A stretch of 64,000 bases of DNA. It comes from Nitzschia sp. DOCU1 (Eukaryota; Bacillariophyta; Bacillariophyceae; Bacillariales; Bacillariaceae). The stretch spans positions 1,178,001 through 1,242,000 of the forward strand of contig OX595996.1 of assembly GCA_951394045.1 (NCBI GenBank), given 5' to 3'. Shown here one piece after another: positions 35,901 to 45,207 of the stretch; position 1 is the stretch's first letter, and every line of letters begins with the position of its first letter. The position numbers were made by a program, and so were the translations under genes. The notes beneath the pieces are model-generated. The model searched no databases and had not been told where the DNA came from. It worked only from the letters and a program-made list of their open reading frames with translations.

Positions 35901-37192
35901 ATTGTCCCTTCAGAAACTTTCGAGAAACTTTTGGAATCTTGAGAAGACAGTGACAAACGTCGGCTTGCAGGACTAACGGTATGGGCAACCGAAAAGCTCG
36001 CAGATCGCCAACCCTTTGCCTCGAAGCTGGGTCTAGATATAGGAGCTTGATCCTTTGCCACGAAACTGGGCCTGGATGCCGGAACTTTATCACCCTGAAT
36101 CTTCTTGATCCGATCTAGCACAGACACTTCTTTCATGGAGCTGGCTTTGTCAGACAAGATTGAAGTTTCTGGCTGCTCCTCATGCATCCGTGATGCGATT
36201 TCTTCAGAGGGAATGGTGCCGTTTACAGGTGATGAAAATCCAATGGCGGCAGCACTCTCACTTGGAACATCATCGTCGTTCACGTTGTTTTTTGTGGCCG
36301 ACTCAGAGTCAGCTGAAGCCAAAGAACGTTTTGAGTTTGTCTTGTAAAACGCTAAACGATCCCGAAAGGACGGAATGGTTGAATCAATGTCTGTATCCCT
36401 GACATCCTCAGTCTCTGCTGGGTCGGTTTCCTCTGGTTCCCTTTCATCAACCTGCCCAGTTTCAAATTTTGTGGTACTTGGTTCCAAAATTACCTGATAG
36501 GGGGTTAAGGGTTCAATAACTTTCGTCGTGTTTCCCATGAGGGAGAGCTGCGCGTATTCGGCTGCTCGGGGCTTGCAGACCGGCATTGTGGGGTCGTCGA
36601 CTGACGAGGATTCCTCAATCCGCTCCTGCCGACGGTTTCCAGAGAATTCTGATCCAGCCTCGGAATCAAAACTTTGACTAATCATCTGAGTGAGTGAAAA
36701 GTCCTTCGGCCTTTTAATGGTTTCCTTTTTTGTTTTGGGGGTTCTGGACACCAAAACCTTTGGATTTAGGTGCCTCTGATGAGCACTGTCGCTGTTTTCT
36801 CCCTTCAACGGAGCAGCTCGTGGAGCGCTCCCAGGTGGAAGAGGAGGAAAACCACATGCCATATTCTTGGATTCTTCGACTGGAGACCGATCATTGTTGA
36901 AACCCCATCCCTCTTCTTGGCGTCCCACATTCCATGTATCGTCGGCATCGTCTGATTTGGTTTCAGCACTTTCAGTAGGATCACTATCGGCGGAATAGCT
37001 TGGTCCGTCAAGGGCATGATGTCCAAACTCCCTTTCAATCGAGCGCCTACCAATTCTGGGCTTCTTCCAAAAAGACAAGAACAAACCTCCTTTTTTCTCC
37101 CCAGAACCCTGGGACGAACCTTCAATCAACTTGAACAGGTCGTCTGTTAGATTCGGAGGGTTCGTCTGGTCATCCAACTTCATATGCGCCAT
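32969..37192 (-). CDS. Large disordered protein with repeated S..[DE]R..AF motifs
   Basis: 1407 residues from ATG 37192; a GTG two codons upstream is in frame but an ATG is preferred. Ser/Thr/Lys-rich and almost certainly unstructured. A short motif recurs at uneven spacing: SLAERKKAF (about 730), SIADRKRAF (about 847), SVADRMKAF (about 947), SLGERKKAF (about 1002) and SVSDRAHAL (about 1090). A related pair, LVGRVKALRMSMECG and LVGKVKSLKTSMESG, lies near 639 and 689. Such short amphipathic motifs in a disordered chain suggest a scaffold with repeated partner-binding sites. The N-terminus (NLTDDLFKLIEG) and C-terminus (GTPVRGYSYGKE) are also distinctive. Function unknown. It converges with the ABC1 gene, 72 bp apart. 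Confidence 0.75.
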   Translation of the reverse strand: MAHMKLDDQTNPPNLTDDLFKLIEGSSQGSGEKKGGLFLSFWKKPRIGRRSIEREFGHHALDGPSYSADSDPTESAETKSDDADDTWNVGRQEEGWGFNNDRSPVEESKNMACGFPPLPPGSAPRAAPLKGENSDSAHQRHLNPKVLVSRTPKTKKETIKRPKDFSLTQMISQSFDSEAGSEFSGNRRQERIEESSSVDDPTMPVCKPRAAEYAQLSLMGNTTKVIEPLTPYQVILEPSTTKFETGQVDEREPEETDPAETEDVRDTDIDSTIPSFRDRLAFYKTNSKRSLASADSESATKNNVNDDDVPSESAAAIGFSSPVNGTIPSEEIASRMHEEQPETSILSDKASSMKEVSVLDRIKKIQGDKVPASRPSFVAKDQAPISRPSFEAKGWRSASFSVAHTVSPASRRLSLSSQDSKSFSKVSEGTIVSSPKSGFPGKHAATRVSAGGHSVHSDATSKNPSPTVAATRFSFGEKRSKEIITTNMQTLAQRKASLLTSSESHGKVGPCATTRGVAAFKKSSEGAQAKNFPKVSLAGNLSAKNRVSAGPQCSSESNSTVPSSWKKRGSTEATKSGQESSIPQNKMNKFTPRASLETLVKPTSIKRCGVANEVEKVVGDLTSGQDPPDLVGRVKALRMSMECGTRAKQMSGSLGVSAVESGIVCDLLPKANSDQGQKPSDLVGKVKSLKTSMESGSKQTSVIISPLSVSGDKSRAHPKSGLSEPQKPMSLAERKKAFTTNVKGAPNDLTAKKLSMSKEEERKSWCSEARNETKREPFKKSVMGSSNKLSNAEELTPTATASPLLEQAVTKEPVGGDLRTFKCLGRKDGVALVKQPTSDIGARSSIADRKRAFMPQSLSEKLQTDGDESHCSQGGDTVSGVSTSGRVIILRKTDSLAQKNSASRAESSHSRDGSLSTTAFEPSAASEPIINGSKDPETLRNAGHSLSVADRMKAFVTPDESTGTKWSVPPQIPGHLANVPPKTKAAASCAPRAEQPTTSLGERKKAFEVNLNTSVDARSAPRRSFSLPKTTPVHAPSRNSIASISGTSFTTVPGKSTLPKAKSVAIADQHVNETSKVAQVTNESFLSVSDRAHALRSSFASKGTIAGTKTALSDQGVESHSAAAKEDQAFTRKVICAGHPMSPLFELEETKKDSQEQDVKPANERESEGKEDFASKLHFFKTQSPVVTKTKVSRPLPKPVLDDPSVASTRLETTSLGDYTIGGHPIYVLVDDNCNPSECLSPSPQMSERKIVCGSEAYFEHFDDPYIQSNEEGEGRISSPPVEEKDEDVSTEERYIAVKSRFSQKALPWRQQNAAGRYLERKRHTIAVVSETPGDRVGIKLPPRTTDLFCPISQSPVVDGTLLERGTENVPTTVNTPLKEELNSSGFMATYGTPVRGYSYGKESTPM

Positions 37193-38167
37193 TTTCACCC
37201 AGCCCTTCTTTCAATCAGAGTAATTCTACTTTACAAGCAGTAGTTATAAATCGCGATGCTTCGGTTTCTCGCCACTGTTCGAAGAAGGATGATGAGATGT
37301 GGACATGATATCTTCAGTTGTTTGCCAATATTGATGGGCGACAGAACATTTTGCGATGCCGACTGGCGGGCATCAAAACCGTAAAATGTGTGAGAACACC
37401 AATCATTTCCGGATCTACATCACCATAGATATTTATTCCAACGAATGCATACCGCAAGATGTGCCGTGCTGATTGGGCCCGTCGCAGCGGCGCGGCTGGC
37501 ACTCGCAAGCAAGATGGTGAATCTCGATTGTCGCTATTTGTATTGCCCCTCCAAACAGTATCATCGGCCGCTGATAATAATCAAATTCCTCCGCCTGTGT
37601 CCAGCGAGAAGGCATTCTCTAAACAGGATCAGAAGCAGCGCGAATTGTGACGTCATTTCAAGAATTACCGCACTCGGTTCTTAGGAAACGAATCGTGACT
37701 CAGGCTATAGTACCGGGCAATTAATGAGAAATCAGAACCAATAATGGATTGAACCATAACTGCGGTAAACCCTGTTTCTGAAACAGAATACCACCATCAT
37801 ATGCACTTTCTTTCGCACCCAAGATCAACTCTCGCCCTTCCGGTTTTCCAGGGCATACCAGGTAGGCGGTCAGAGAACGGTGCCAGACATAACAGGGATA
37901 CATAAAGCAATTATATGGGGCACAAAAGTCTGGCGCTTTCCAGGCAGCAAGAGACCGCACGAAAGCCACGAGTTCAAGTGAGCGAGGGTCCCAAAGCAAT
38001 GGGATGGATGTGAAGCAAAGACCATAGAGAGCAGTGGGCATCTTGCTACTTGCGTGCTGGGTTGATAGATATTGGAAAAGACCATTGCTTAATCCCAAGC
38101 CATTCCACGGCGGGTGTATGCTGGAGAAACCTGCCTCCCAAGCATTCCGCATCAAAAGCCTCGACCA
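37193..38167. other. Divergent intergenic region
   Basis: Separates two large divergently transcribed disordered-protein genes. Minus-strand frame 37721-38155 is open for 144 codons but has no feature I can support. Confidence 0.35.
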
Positions 38168-41100
38168 ATGAAAGCTGAAGCATCCTTTATAATCAACGAC
38201 GCTCTGGACATGATTAGTGCTACCACCGGCACCGATAGTGGGAATTCCACCAAAAGCGATGTACTGGAGTCACCTGGGGGTGGTAACTCGTCATCTCCGC
38301 AGGACGACAATGGATCAATGCATGACACGGCGCCAAGCGACGAAGAAGGAGGTATACCAGCGATCAAAACCACCCGTCGAAAATGGGAAGTCAGAGACGG
38401 GATGGTTAAGGAGACATTAAGTCAAAATCAAATTGCTTCTCCTGGGGGAAGAGATAATAGTCCTCAAAACCCGGGAAAAGCCGTATTCGAGAATGTAAAA
38501 TTGAAATGGGATGATACAACAGCGAAGATCACAAAGAAGAAGGTTGATGAGCTAGGAGCTTCATCATGGCATGGTCGTCCGAAAGGTGTCAATAGGGAAG
38601 CTCCTAAGAAGCATCAGTCGGCGCCAAGACGCAGGGGCCCGAGACCATCGCCGCAAAACGAAGGCGCCGCTGAAACGGATACGAACAATGAACCTGGTGT
38701 AATAACCATACCTCAAGTCTTTGAACGGCGAGATTCGTTGGTGAAAGAAGAAGACCCGACGTTGACTCTGGGTCAGTCTAATGGAAGCCTTGAGATTCCT
38801 TCGCCGTTCCTGCAAGGGCAACGGAAACCGGCTGCAGATGAAGAAAGTATTGGACCTCCGCCTTCTGTGAAAAATGCAAAGAGCAGATTCATGTCTGAAT
38901 CCACTTCCGATTTTGAGTCGTCGACTACAAGTTTCTTGGCGGAGTTGCCATCGATTCCTTCCCGTAGAAGATATGATGACGATAGATCCGTGGCATCGTC
39001 CATCGTCCGTGGAGGGCGTGTTATCAAGGTTCAACCTCCTACTTCGACCCCTATGTCGTCCTTTCTCCCAGCAACTACAAGTACGCGGTATTCAAAATTT
39101 TCAAGCAGACCATCTACTAATACGCAGAGGCCATCTTCTTCATTCACCCCGGCGTCCTCTGTTTCGAATGACAGTACGGATGGTGACATAACGGAATATG
39201 ACAGTATTGCCCCTGAATCAGAAGCCGTTCGATTGAAAAGGGCCGAATCGGGGTCGTCGCACAATGTTTCAGTCGGTACTTATGACGACCTGGATATGCC
39301 ATTGCAACCCATAGAAAGTGGATCTCAGGAAGAAAGCGAATCTCAGACGGAGGATGAGGTAGAGTTTGAACCCCTCAAAGAAGAGGCCTCACCGGGCAAG
39401 CCAACTGAATTCGACGTTGATAGCTACGAGCAGGATCTCGAGGACGCCGAGATTGGGGACAACGATTTCGTGGTCGACAAAGTACCTAGAAAAAAGCGAT
39501 GGACTTCCAGAAACATTCACAATTTTCCTGTATGGCCGCCTGTCATCAAGGTGAAAACATGGGAGAGGAAAAACGTATCTGCTGTGTCCATTGGTAGTGG
39601 ATTTAGTTCGATTGAAGATAGTTTTACGGACAGCAATGCCGTGGTAAGCAGTCTTGGGGATGACGATGCTTCCTATGACGAAGAAGAATTTATCCGTCGA
39701 CCTCCGCCGCGTCAGACGAGTTATCGGATTCGATACGATGGTCCGACGACTTTGCGATTGCAAGATGTTTACAAAGTACCTCCAGGCAACAGTGACGACC
39801 GTTTCGAACCTACAGGCACGCCTTCCGATGGCCTCCCGAGTATGCCGGCACGAAGGACGATCGATGCCGCTCCGTCCGCGCCACCACGAGCATCGACCTC
39901 TTCGGATAGGGACGACATGTCTGTCTCTCTCGACGGAGTAGAGGAAGAGGAAGAGAAACGTCCGGACGTCTGGATTACACCCATGGAAGGCACACAACCA
40001 TCTGAAGCAATGTGGAGGGTCAAACGTGTGTGGGCTATCGAGACGGAAGACGAGAAGGAACAGGAGCACGATGTGCACAACCACGAGCTTATGGAGAAGA
40101 TCAAGGCATTAGTGGGGGCCCATGAAGCGCCTCCTCCTGTTGGCAACCCGGCAGACAGTGCACCACAAGTACCACAACGATCATGGCACGTACAAACGGT
40201 CGTTGAAAAGAGAGGACGGGTCGAAAATGTAGCTGCAGAGAGGGACCTGGCCGAAGAGGAGCTTGTTGAGGACATGGCCGAAATGGCAAAGGAGGCAGTG
40301 AAAGAGATTGAGGAAAATAAGAAAATTTTGGAAGAAGACAGAAAGAGACTAGAAGAGAAGAAAGCGGAACGAGCTGCCCTTGGCGACGTTGAGCTGCTAC
40401 AGGATTTAGAAGATGCCGACGATTGCGAACCCGAGATTGTGAACGTCCCACCGGAAGAGCCTGTGGAAGTCAGCATCCCTCCTGAGGAACCGAATAAGCC
40501 AGAGGAAATCTCGCCGGCGCTCACAGACCATGTTCCACCGCTGTCACCGGAACCCGGCCGTCCGATAGACGATGAAAAAGACGAAACCTCTGTTGGCGTT
40601 TTGGATTCGGACCAAGAGTCTGTCGACAAGAAGGATGATCAATCACCAGTGAAGCGGCGAGGAGGAAAGAAGCCGAAGAAAAGCAAGTCAACCAAAACAG
40701 AGTCCATTTCTCCGAAAGTATCCAGGAAATCACAGGCTATGGAGGATCTAAAATCCCCAGGGACGCCGCGAAAGTCAAAGAAATCGTCGAAGTCGCTGTC
40801 AATTAGTAGCACTCCGAAAAGGTCGTCCAAGGCAAAGGTTCTAACAGACGGTACGGAGACTTCCCCCAAGTCACCAAGAAAATCGAAAAGTTCCCTCGAA
40901 GCCCCGCCGTTGACAACCCCTAAGCGGAAATCGAAACCCTTAGTTGCGACGGCCGCAAAATCCAAGAAGTCACCGAAGGATGAGGAAAAAAAGAAGAAAG
41001 TCAAAACAAAGAAAAAGAGCAAAGACAAGAGCAAAGCTGAAAAAGAGAAGTCGCCGAAAAGGAAGGTGGTTTCGCTGGCTGCTCTGGTCCAGGATTCTTC

Positions 41101-41500
41101 TGATGAGCATCATTCTCCCCACAGTGACGATGACAAGTCGGTCAATTCCTCCAGCAGCGAAGATGCCTCCATACCCGACGACCACTCTGAAAAGCTTGCA
41201 CCCGCGACTCCTGTTACCGCTCGACTCTCTCTGGCGGCGATGGTCCATGATTCTTCCGAATCCGACTTGAGTTCGGTGGATAGCGACGACTCCTCGTTGT
41301 CTGGGGAAAGGAAAAGCCTTGCTCCGCGGATTGTACAAAAGACCGTGATGTCACCTAGACCATCAGGGGGATGGTGGAAATCGGACGGGAAGAACACTCC
41401 CAGCCGCGGATCCCGGACGACCGTGGCAGCACCGGCGGGGAGCGGATTAAAGACTCCTCCCTTAGCCGACGGAGACAAACACTCGTCCAAGGGCAATTAG
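38168..41500 (+). CDS. Large disordered protein with Trp motifs and Lys/Ser-Pro tail
   Basis: 1110 residues from ATG 38168; the frame is open upstream but without ATG. Low complexity throughout. Isolated Trp-containing basic patches recur: TRRKWEVRDGMVKE, VKLKWDD, RKKRWTSRN, VKTWERKN, MWRVKRVWAIE and RSWHVQ. Residues about 700-760 form a Glu/Lys helix. The C-terminal 300 residues are rich in SPRKSKKSS-type basic-Ser-Pro sequence. Two copies of SLAA[LM]V[QH]DSS[DE] occur near 975 and 1020. The tail ends with RPSGGWWKSDGK. Looks like a nuclear or cytoskeletal scaffold, but nothing proves it. Unknown function. Confidence 0.75.
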   Translation: MKAEASFIINDALDMISATTGTDSGNSTKSDVLESPGGGNSSSPQDDNGSMHDTAPSDEEGGIPAIKTTRRKWEVRDGMVKETLSQNQIASPGGRDNSPQNPGKAVFENVKLKWDDTTAKITKKKVDELGASSWHGRPKGVNREAPKKHQSAPRRRGPRPSPQNEGAAETDTNNEPGVITIPQVFERRDSLVKEEDPTLTLGQSNGSLEIPSPFLQGQRKPAADEESIGPPPSVKNAKSRFMSESTSDFESSTTSFLAELPSIPSRRRYDDDRSVASSIVRGGRVIKVQPPTSTPMSSFLPATTSTRYSKFSSRPSTNTQRPSSSFTPASSVSNDSTDGDITEYDSIAPESEAVRLKRAESGSSHNVSVGTYDDLDMPLQPIESGSQEESESQTEDEVEFEPLKEEASPGKPTEFDVDSYEQDLEDAEIGDNDFVVDKVPRKKRWTSRNIHNFPVWPPVIKVKTWERKNVSAVSIGSGFSSIEDSFTDSNAVVSSLGDDDASYDEEEFIRRPPPRQTSYRIRYDGPTTLRLQDVYKVPPGNSDDRFEPTGTPSDGLPSMPARRTIDAAPSAPPRASTSSDRDDMSVSLDGVEEEEEKRPDVWITPMEGTQPSEAMWRVKRVWAIETEDEKEQEHDVHNHELMEKIKALVGAHEAPPPVGNPADSAPQVPQRSWHVQTVVEKRGRVENVAAERDLAEEELVEDMAEMAKEAVKEIEENKKILEEDRKRLEEKKAERAALGDVELLQDLEDADDCEPEIVNVPPEEPVEVSIPPEEPNKPEEISPALTDHVPPLSPEPGRPIDDEKDETSVGVLDSDQESVDKKDDQSPVKRRGGKKPKKSKSTKTESISPKVSRKSQAMEDLKSPGTPRKSKKSSKSLSISSTPKRSSKAKVLTDGTETSPKSPRKSKSSLEAPPLTTPKRKSKPLVATAAKSKKSPKDEEKKKKVKTKKKSKDKSKAEKEKSPKRKVVSLAALVQDSSDEHHSPHSDDDKSVNSSSSEDASIPDDHSEKLAPATPVTARLSLAAMVHDSSESDLSSVDSDDSSLSGERKSLAPRIVQKTVMSPRPSGGWWKSDGKNTPSRGSRTTVAAPAGSGLKTPPLADGDKHSSKGN

Positions 41501-41596
41501 CAAGAGTATAACTATCGTGTAGCTCTAGAAGCATTATTAAAAGGTCTAGCCAGGAGAGTCAAGAATAACGTTTCTACATAGCTTCTAGCCAATTTA

Positions 41597-41938
41597 TTAT
41601 TTACTGCGTTCAGGGGGCTCAATGAACCAGGCATAAAAGCCAGCACCCGCCACGATGGCAGCCACCCCTAAAAACATGGCATCCGGTGGATCCGTGTTGC
41701 TATGCGCGCCAAGATACCCCCGTATCCAAGTGATTTTGCTCTCTCGCTTTGTGGATGCGACATCATCCGCTGCGGTAGATTTCTTGGAAGCTTCAGTTTG
41801 TGCCTCCTTGCTCGAGTTGCTGGAGAGATGTCGTCTTGCAAGACTGGAATTTACTTGGGACGTGACCGCCTTTGGCGCTGGAGTGCGCCAAACCCCAGAC
41901 TTCGTGCCAATCGCACGCAAGCCTCTTTGTAGCGCCAT
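41597..41938 (-). CDS. Small single-pass protein with mitochondrial-type presequence
   Basis: 113 residues. The N-terminal 40 residues are rich in Arg, Ser and Ala without acids and end RRHLSS, a typical mitochondrial targeting peptide. A Lys/Ser linker and GYLGAHSNTDPPDAMF follow, then one membrane segment (about 89-106, LGVAAIVAGAGFYAWFI) and a short polar tail EPPERSK. Size and layout fit an accessory subunit of a respiratory complex or other inner-membrane protein, but I recognise no family. Convergent with the gene ending at 41500. Confidence 0.65.
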   Translation of the reverse strand: MALQRGLRAIGTKSGVWRTPAPKAVTSQVNSSLARRHLSSNSSKEAQTEASKKSTAADDVASTKRESKITWIRGYLGAHSNTDPPDAMFLGVAAIVAGAGFYAWFIEPPERSK

Positions 41939-42506
41939 TTGGCCCTCTTCGAATACTAAGCGCCGCTTTCGAAAGGACGTGTATATTATAGATATGACAG
42001 AGTTATCTTACTACTGTGAGATAACAAGTTGATATCCAACAGAGGCTCTCATTTTCTTGACACTATTCATTCATCGTTGAGATCGCGGGGCGGCGGACGA
42101 CGAGCCGATGACTAGCTCGAACAATATCGTCTGGCCAACGTTCGTGACACTGAAAGCTTTCGTTTTTCGGGATATTCCTCTTCGACAAAAATCCGAAGCG
42201 AGCCCCACCAAAATTGTTTATCTTCTTTGTCGTTGCGTTAAACAGAGAGTAGGTCATTATTGGCATAAATGATGGAATTGACTAAATGGACAGATACATC
42301 AACGAGAACCCTCTGTGCTATCCTCCCACCACAGAACCCAAAGCTTCGTTTTTCGGATTCGGGTGTCGTCGTTTTTGTGGCATCAACACACGCGCTCCTT
42401 TGCTTCCTCTTTCACTATTATCCTGCACAAGTTCCACAACCACAATCAATCAATTCAGACCAGTGTTAATTGAGCGAGTAAGAAACTAGTAGAGACTACA
42501 GACGAC
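41939..42506. other. Intergenic stretch
   Basis: Promoter region shared by the divergent genes at 41938 (-) and 42507 (+). No other supported feature. Confidence 0.35.
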
Positions 42507-44615
42507 ATGGGCGACGACAAACCTGATCCTGAAGCCTTCAGGGCGGCCATGCGAATGGGCGAAGATAAGCAGATGCGCGTCGACGACTTCGTAGGGTCGT
42601 ACAGCAACACAGGCCGTGTGAAGCACGAAAAGAAATGGACACCTCATGGCAAGCCCGACAAAGATGACAACGTCTTTCGATCGGATGATTGGATGGGCTC
42701 GGGCAAAACCCAGAGAAAATCGTGGGCGCCCAAGTCATCCACAAATGTTGTCAAGGCTGATGAAGCCTCCAAGCCAGGAGATTTCGTAAGTCCGAATAGC
42801 GCGACACACCACAAGTGGAAGCCCCCCTCGAAGAACGAAGCTATTCCACCCCCATGGATGGGCTCTCCGACGCAGAGTAGTCCAAAGCGCGCTTCGACGG
42901 CAGCGAAATGGCAGCCGCGATCTCCACCGCCTGCCCCGGTCAATGCGAGTGATCACACCAAATCATCCAAGGAATCATCCACACATGGGGGTGAGATGAG
43001 TTTGTCTGATTTGCAGCACAGTAACCACAGCCATGTTAAGGATGCCATTGAGCGTCTATCGAACAGTTTCAGCCAAAATGCTCTCACTAGTTCCCCGAGA
43101 CACAGCCCGACAAAAAGCCCCACCAAGCGAGCTTGGCAGTCGCACGGTACGCTGCCTACCTCATCACTGCCAAAGGTCAATATCAACGACCATGATGGTT
43201 CTGACGAGGAATATGAAGTGGCCTCAGGCGACAACGTTGAGGCGAAACCGAAAGTCTCATCTCCTGCTCCCACACTCGCGGCAGGATATGTGGTGGGAGT
43301 AGATGGGCCAGACCCCGAACAATTCAAGGTTCATATGCGCACAGTCCATGCTGGTGAAGACAGCGCCTTCCGTCATAACGACTTTGTCGGGTCGTACAGC
43401 AATACTGGCCGCGTCAAGCATGAAAAGAAGTGGACTCCTCATGGCAAGCCCGACAAAGAAGACAACGCCTTTCGATCGGATGAATGGATGGGGTCGGGCA
43501 AAACCCAGAAGAAGACTTGGAAGCCCAAATCCCCCACTAAAAACGTCGTACGCGCCGACGACGCCCCCAAGCCCGACTTTGTACGCGCTCAAAGTGAGAA
43601 TGCTCGTCATTGGGCACCTCATTTGAAAAAGGAAGAAGTCGAGCCTGAACCGGTCAAGAAGGAGGAGGAGGAGGCACCGGCACCAGCTCCCGCACATGTG
43701 GAGCCCGAGCATTCGGAGAGCGCTCCAGCTGAAGACGAGGAATATGAAGTGGCCTCGGGTGACGAAGCTGTTGCGGCGCCAGCAGCAGCCCCTGCAGCCG
43801 CATCTCCGGCTCCAGCACTCGCTGCAGGATATGTGGTGGGAGTAGATGGGCCAGACCCCGAACAGTTCAAGGTTCACATGCGGACAGTCCATGCAGGTGA
43901 AGACAGCGCCTTCCGTCATAACGACTTTGTCGGGTCGTACAGCAATACGGGCCGCGTCAAGCACGAAAAGAAATGGACACCTCATGGCAAGCCCGACAAA
44001 GAAGACAACGTCTTTCGATCGGATGATTGGATGGGATCGGGCAAAACTCAGAGAAAATCGTGGGTGCCCAAGACTTCCAAAAACGTCGTACGCGCCGATG
44101 ACGCTCCCAAGCCCGACTTTGTACGCGCCCAAAGTGAGAATGCTCGTCATTGGGCACCTCATTTGAAAAAGGAAGAAGTCGAGCCTGAACCGGTCAAGAA
44201 GGAGGAGGAGGAGGCACCGGCACCAGCTCCCGCACATGTGGAGCCCGAGCATTCGGAGAGCGCCCCAGCTGAAGACGAGGAACATGAAGTGGCCTCGGGC
44301 GACGAAGCCGAGGTGGCACCAGCAGCCACTTCTGCAGCCGCAGCTCCGGCTCCCGTACTTGCGGCAGGATATGTGGTGGGAGTAGACGGACCAGACCCCG
44401 AACAGTTCAAGGTTCACATGCGCACTGTGCATGCAGGTGAAGATAGCGCCTTTCGTCATGACGACTTTGTCGGGTCATACAACCATACGGGCCGCGTCAA
44501 GCACGAAAAGAAGTGGACTCATGCCAAGCCTGACGAAGGAGACACCGCTTTTCGATCGGATGAATGGATGGGGTCGGGCAAAACCCAGAAGAAGTCTTGG
44601 AAGGTCAAGAACTAG
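42507..44615 (+). CDS. Tandem-repeat VDDFV-module protein
   Basis: 702 residues. Four copies of a module occur: DPE.F..HMR, then DDFVGSYSNTGRVKHEKKW, then FRSD[DE]WMGSGKTQ[RK]K[ST]W. They start near residues 7, 267, 448 and 628. Copies 2-4 are spaced 181 and 180 residues apart, joined by near-identical acidic linkers (EEVEPEPVKKEEEEAPAPAP) and AAGYVVGVDGPDPEQF. The region between copies 1 and 2 is more diverged and has extra W.P motifs. The DDFV...KW.P...D[DE]W.G...W.PK order equals that of the small proteins at 20654, 21886 and 23236, so they form one family. Charged, Pro/Ala/Glu-rich, no signal or membrane segment. Function unknown. Confidence 0.8.
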   Translation: MGDDKPDPEAFRAAMRMGEDKQMRVDDFVGSYSNTGRVKHEKKWTPHGKPDKDDNVFRSDDWMGSGKTQRKSWAPKSSTNVVKADEASKPGDFVSPNSATHHKWKPPSKNEAIPPPWMGSPTQSSPKRASTAAKWQPRSPPPAPVNASDHTKSSKESSTHGGEMSLSDLQHSNHSHVKDAIERLSNSFSQNALTSSPRHSPTKSPTKRAWQSHGTLPTSSLPKVNINDHDGSDEEYEVASGDNVEAKPKVSSPAPTLAAGYVVGVDGPDPEQFKVHMRTVHAGEDSAFRHNDFVGSYSNTGRVKHEKKWTPHGKPDKEDNAFRSDEWMGSGKTQKKTWKPKSPTKNVVRADDAPKPDFVRAQSENARHWAPHLKKEEVEPEPVKKEEEEAPAPAPAHVEPEHSESAPAEDEEYEVASGDEAVAAPAAAPAAASPAPALAAGYVVGVDGPDPEQFKVHMRTVHAGEDSAFRHNDFVGSYSNTGRVKHEKKWTPHGKPDKEDNVFRSDDWMGSGKTQRKSWVPKTSKNVVRADDAPKPDFVRAQSENARHWAPHLKKEEVEPEPVKKEEEEAPAPAPAHVEPEHSESAPAEDEEHEVASGDEAEVAPAATSAAAAPAPVLAAGYVVGVDGPDPEQFKVHMRTVHAGEDSAFRHDDFVGSYNHTGRVKHEKKWTHAKPDEGDTAFRSDEWMGSGKTQKKSWKVKN
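43282..44612 (+). repeat. Coding tandem repeat, about 540-bp period
   Basis: Two full units and one partial unit of near-identical DNA (phase points at 43302, 43845, 44385; periods 543 and 540 bp). Confidence 0.85.
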
Positions 44616-45207
44616 TAGATAAACACGCTTGGGAGTCTCAATGTTGGACAGCAACGCGAACTTCACGGGGGAAATGTGTGTGAACTTAGTAGTAGTGCAT
44701 GTTGGAGAATATTTTTGTAGAGAAGCAAGCTGTAATAGATCGGCAACTTTTCAGATGACTTTAGCTAGTGCTCGCCTCTAGTAGTAGAGCCTATCCTCCA
44801 CTTGTGAACTTCCTGCGATTGAATTCTTGTGTAAGACCCACAGTACCTGTATTAAATGCATATATGCATACTGGTAAATGGTTGTGTCCGGCCGGCGACG
44901 CCCTGCGTGACTCCAGAAGGGCAATTTACCGTAATAATTATCTCTCTTTTTGATATGCCTCCAATCTTACCTTAGCCGAATTTTGGCGGGCGCACGATTT
45001 GTCACTTTCGATAGATACCATGCCTTGCGATGACCGCTTCCAAAGATTGCTTCACATACACCGCTTTTGGTCAGAAAGTTCTTTTGACAGTATTTGCCGT
45101 CACTACTATCCATCCTGTTTCAACTTTCGCATTTGTCCCCCAAGAGCTCTGTAAAGTCTACTGCAGCTTCATATTTTTGATTCGCAACATTGAAGCCAGC
45201 AGAAAGG
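44616..45207. other. Intergenic stretch
   Basis: 3' flank of the repeat gene and promoter of the next. The + strand frame 45030-45326 overlaps the next gene's start and is not supported. Confidence 0.35.

Noticed and set aside
37721..38155. 144-codon minus-strand frame in a divergent promoter
   Set aside because: No recognisable domain and no splice or leader support; it overlaps the region where the 38168 gene must be transcribed.
39769..40629. 286-codon minus-strand Ser-rich frame
   Set aside because: Antisense of an acidic, Glu/Asp-rich coding region of the gene at 38168.
43257..44459. 400-codon minus-strand frame
   Set aside because: Antisense of the tandem repeat gene; its length is explained by repetition and biased codons.
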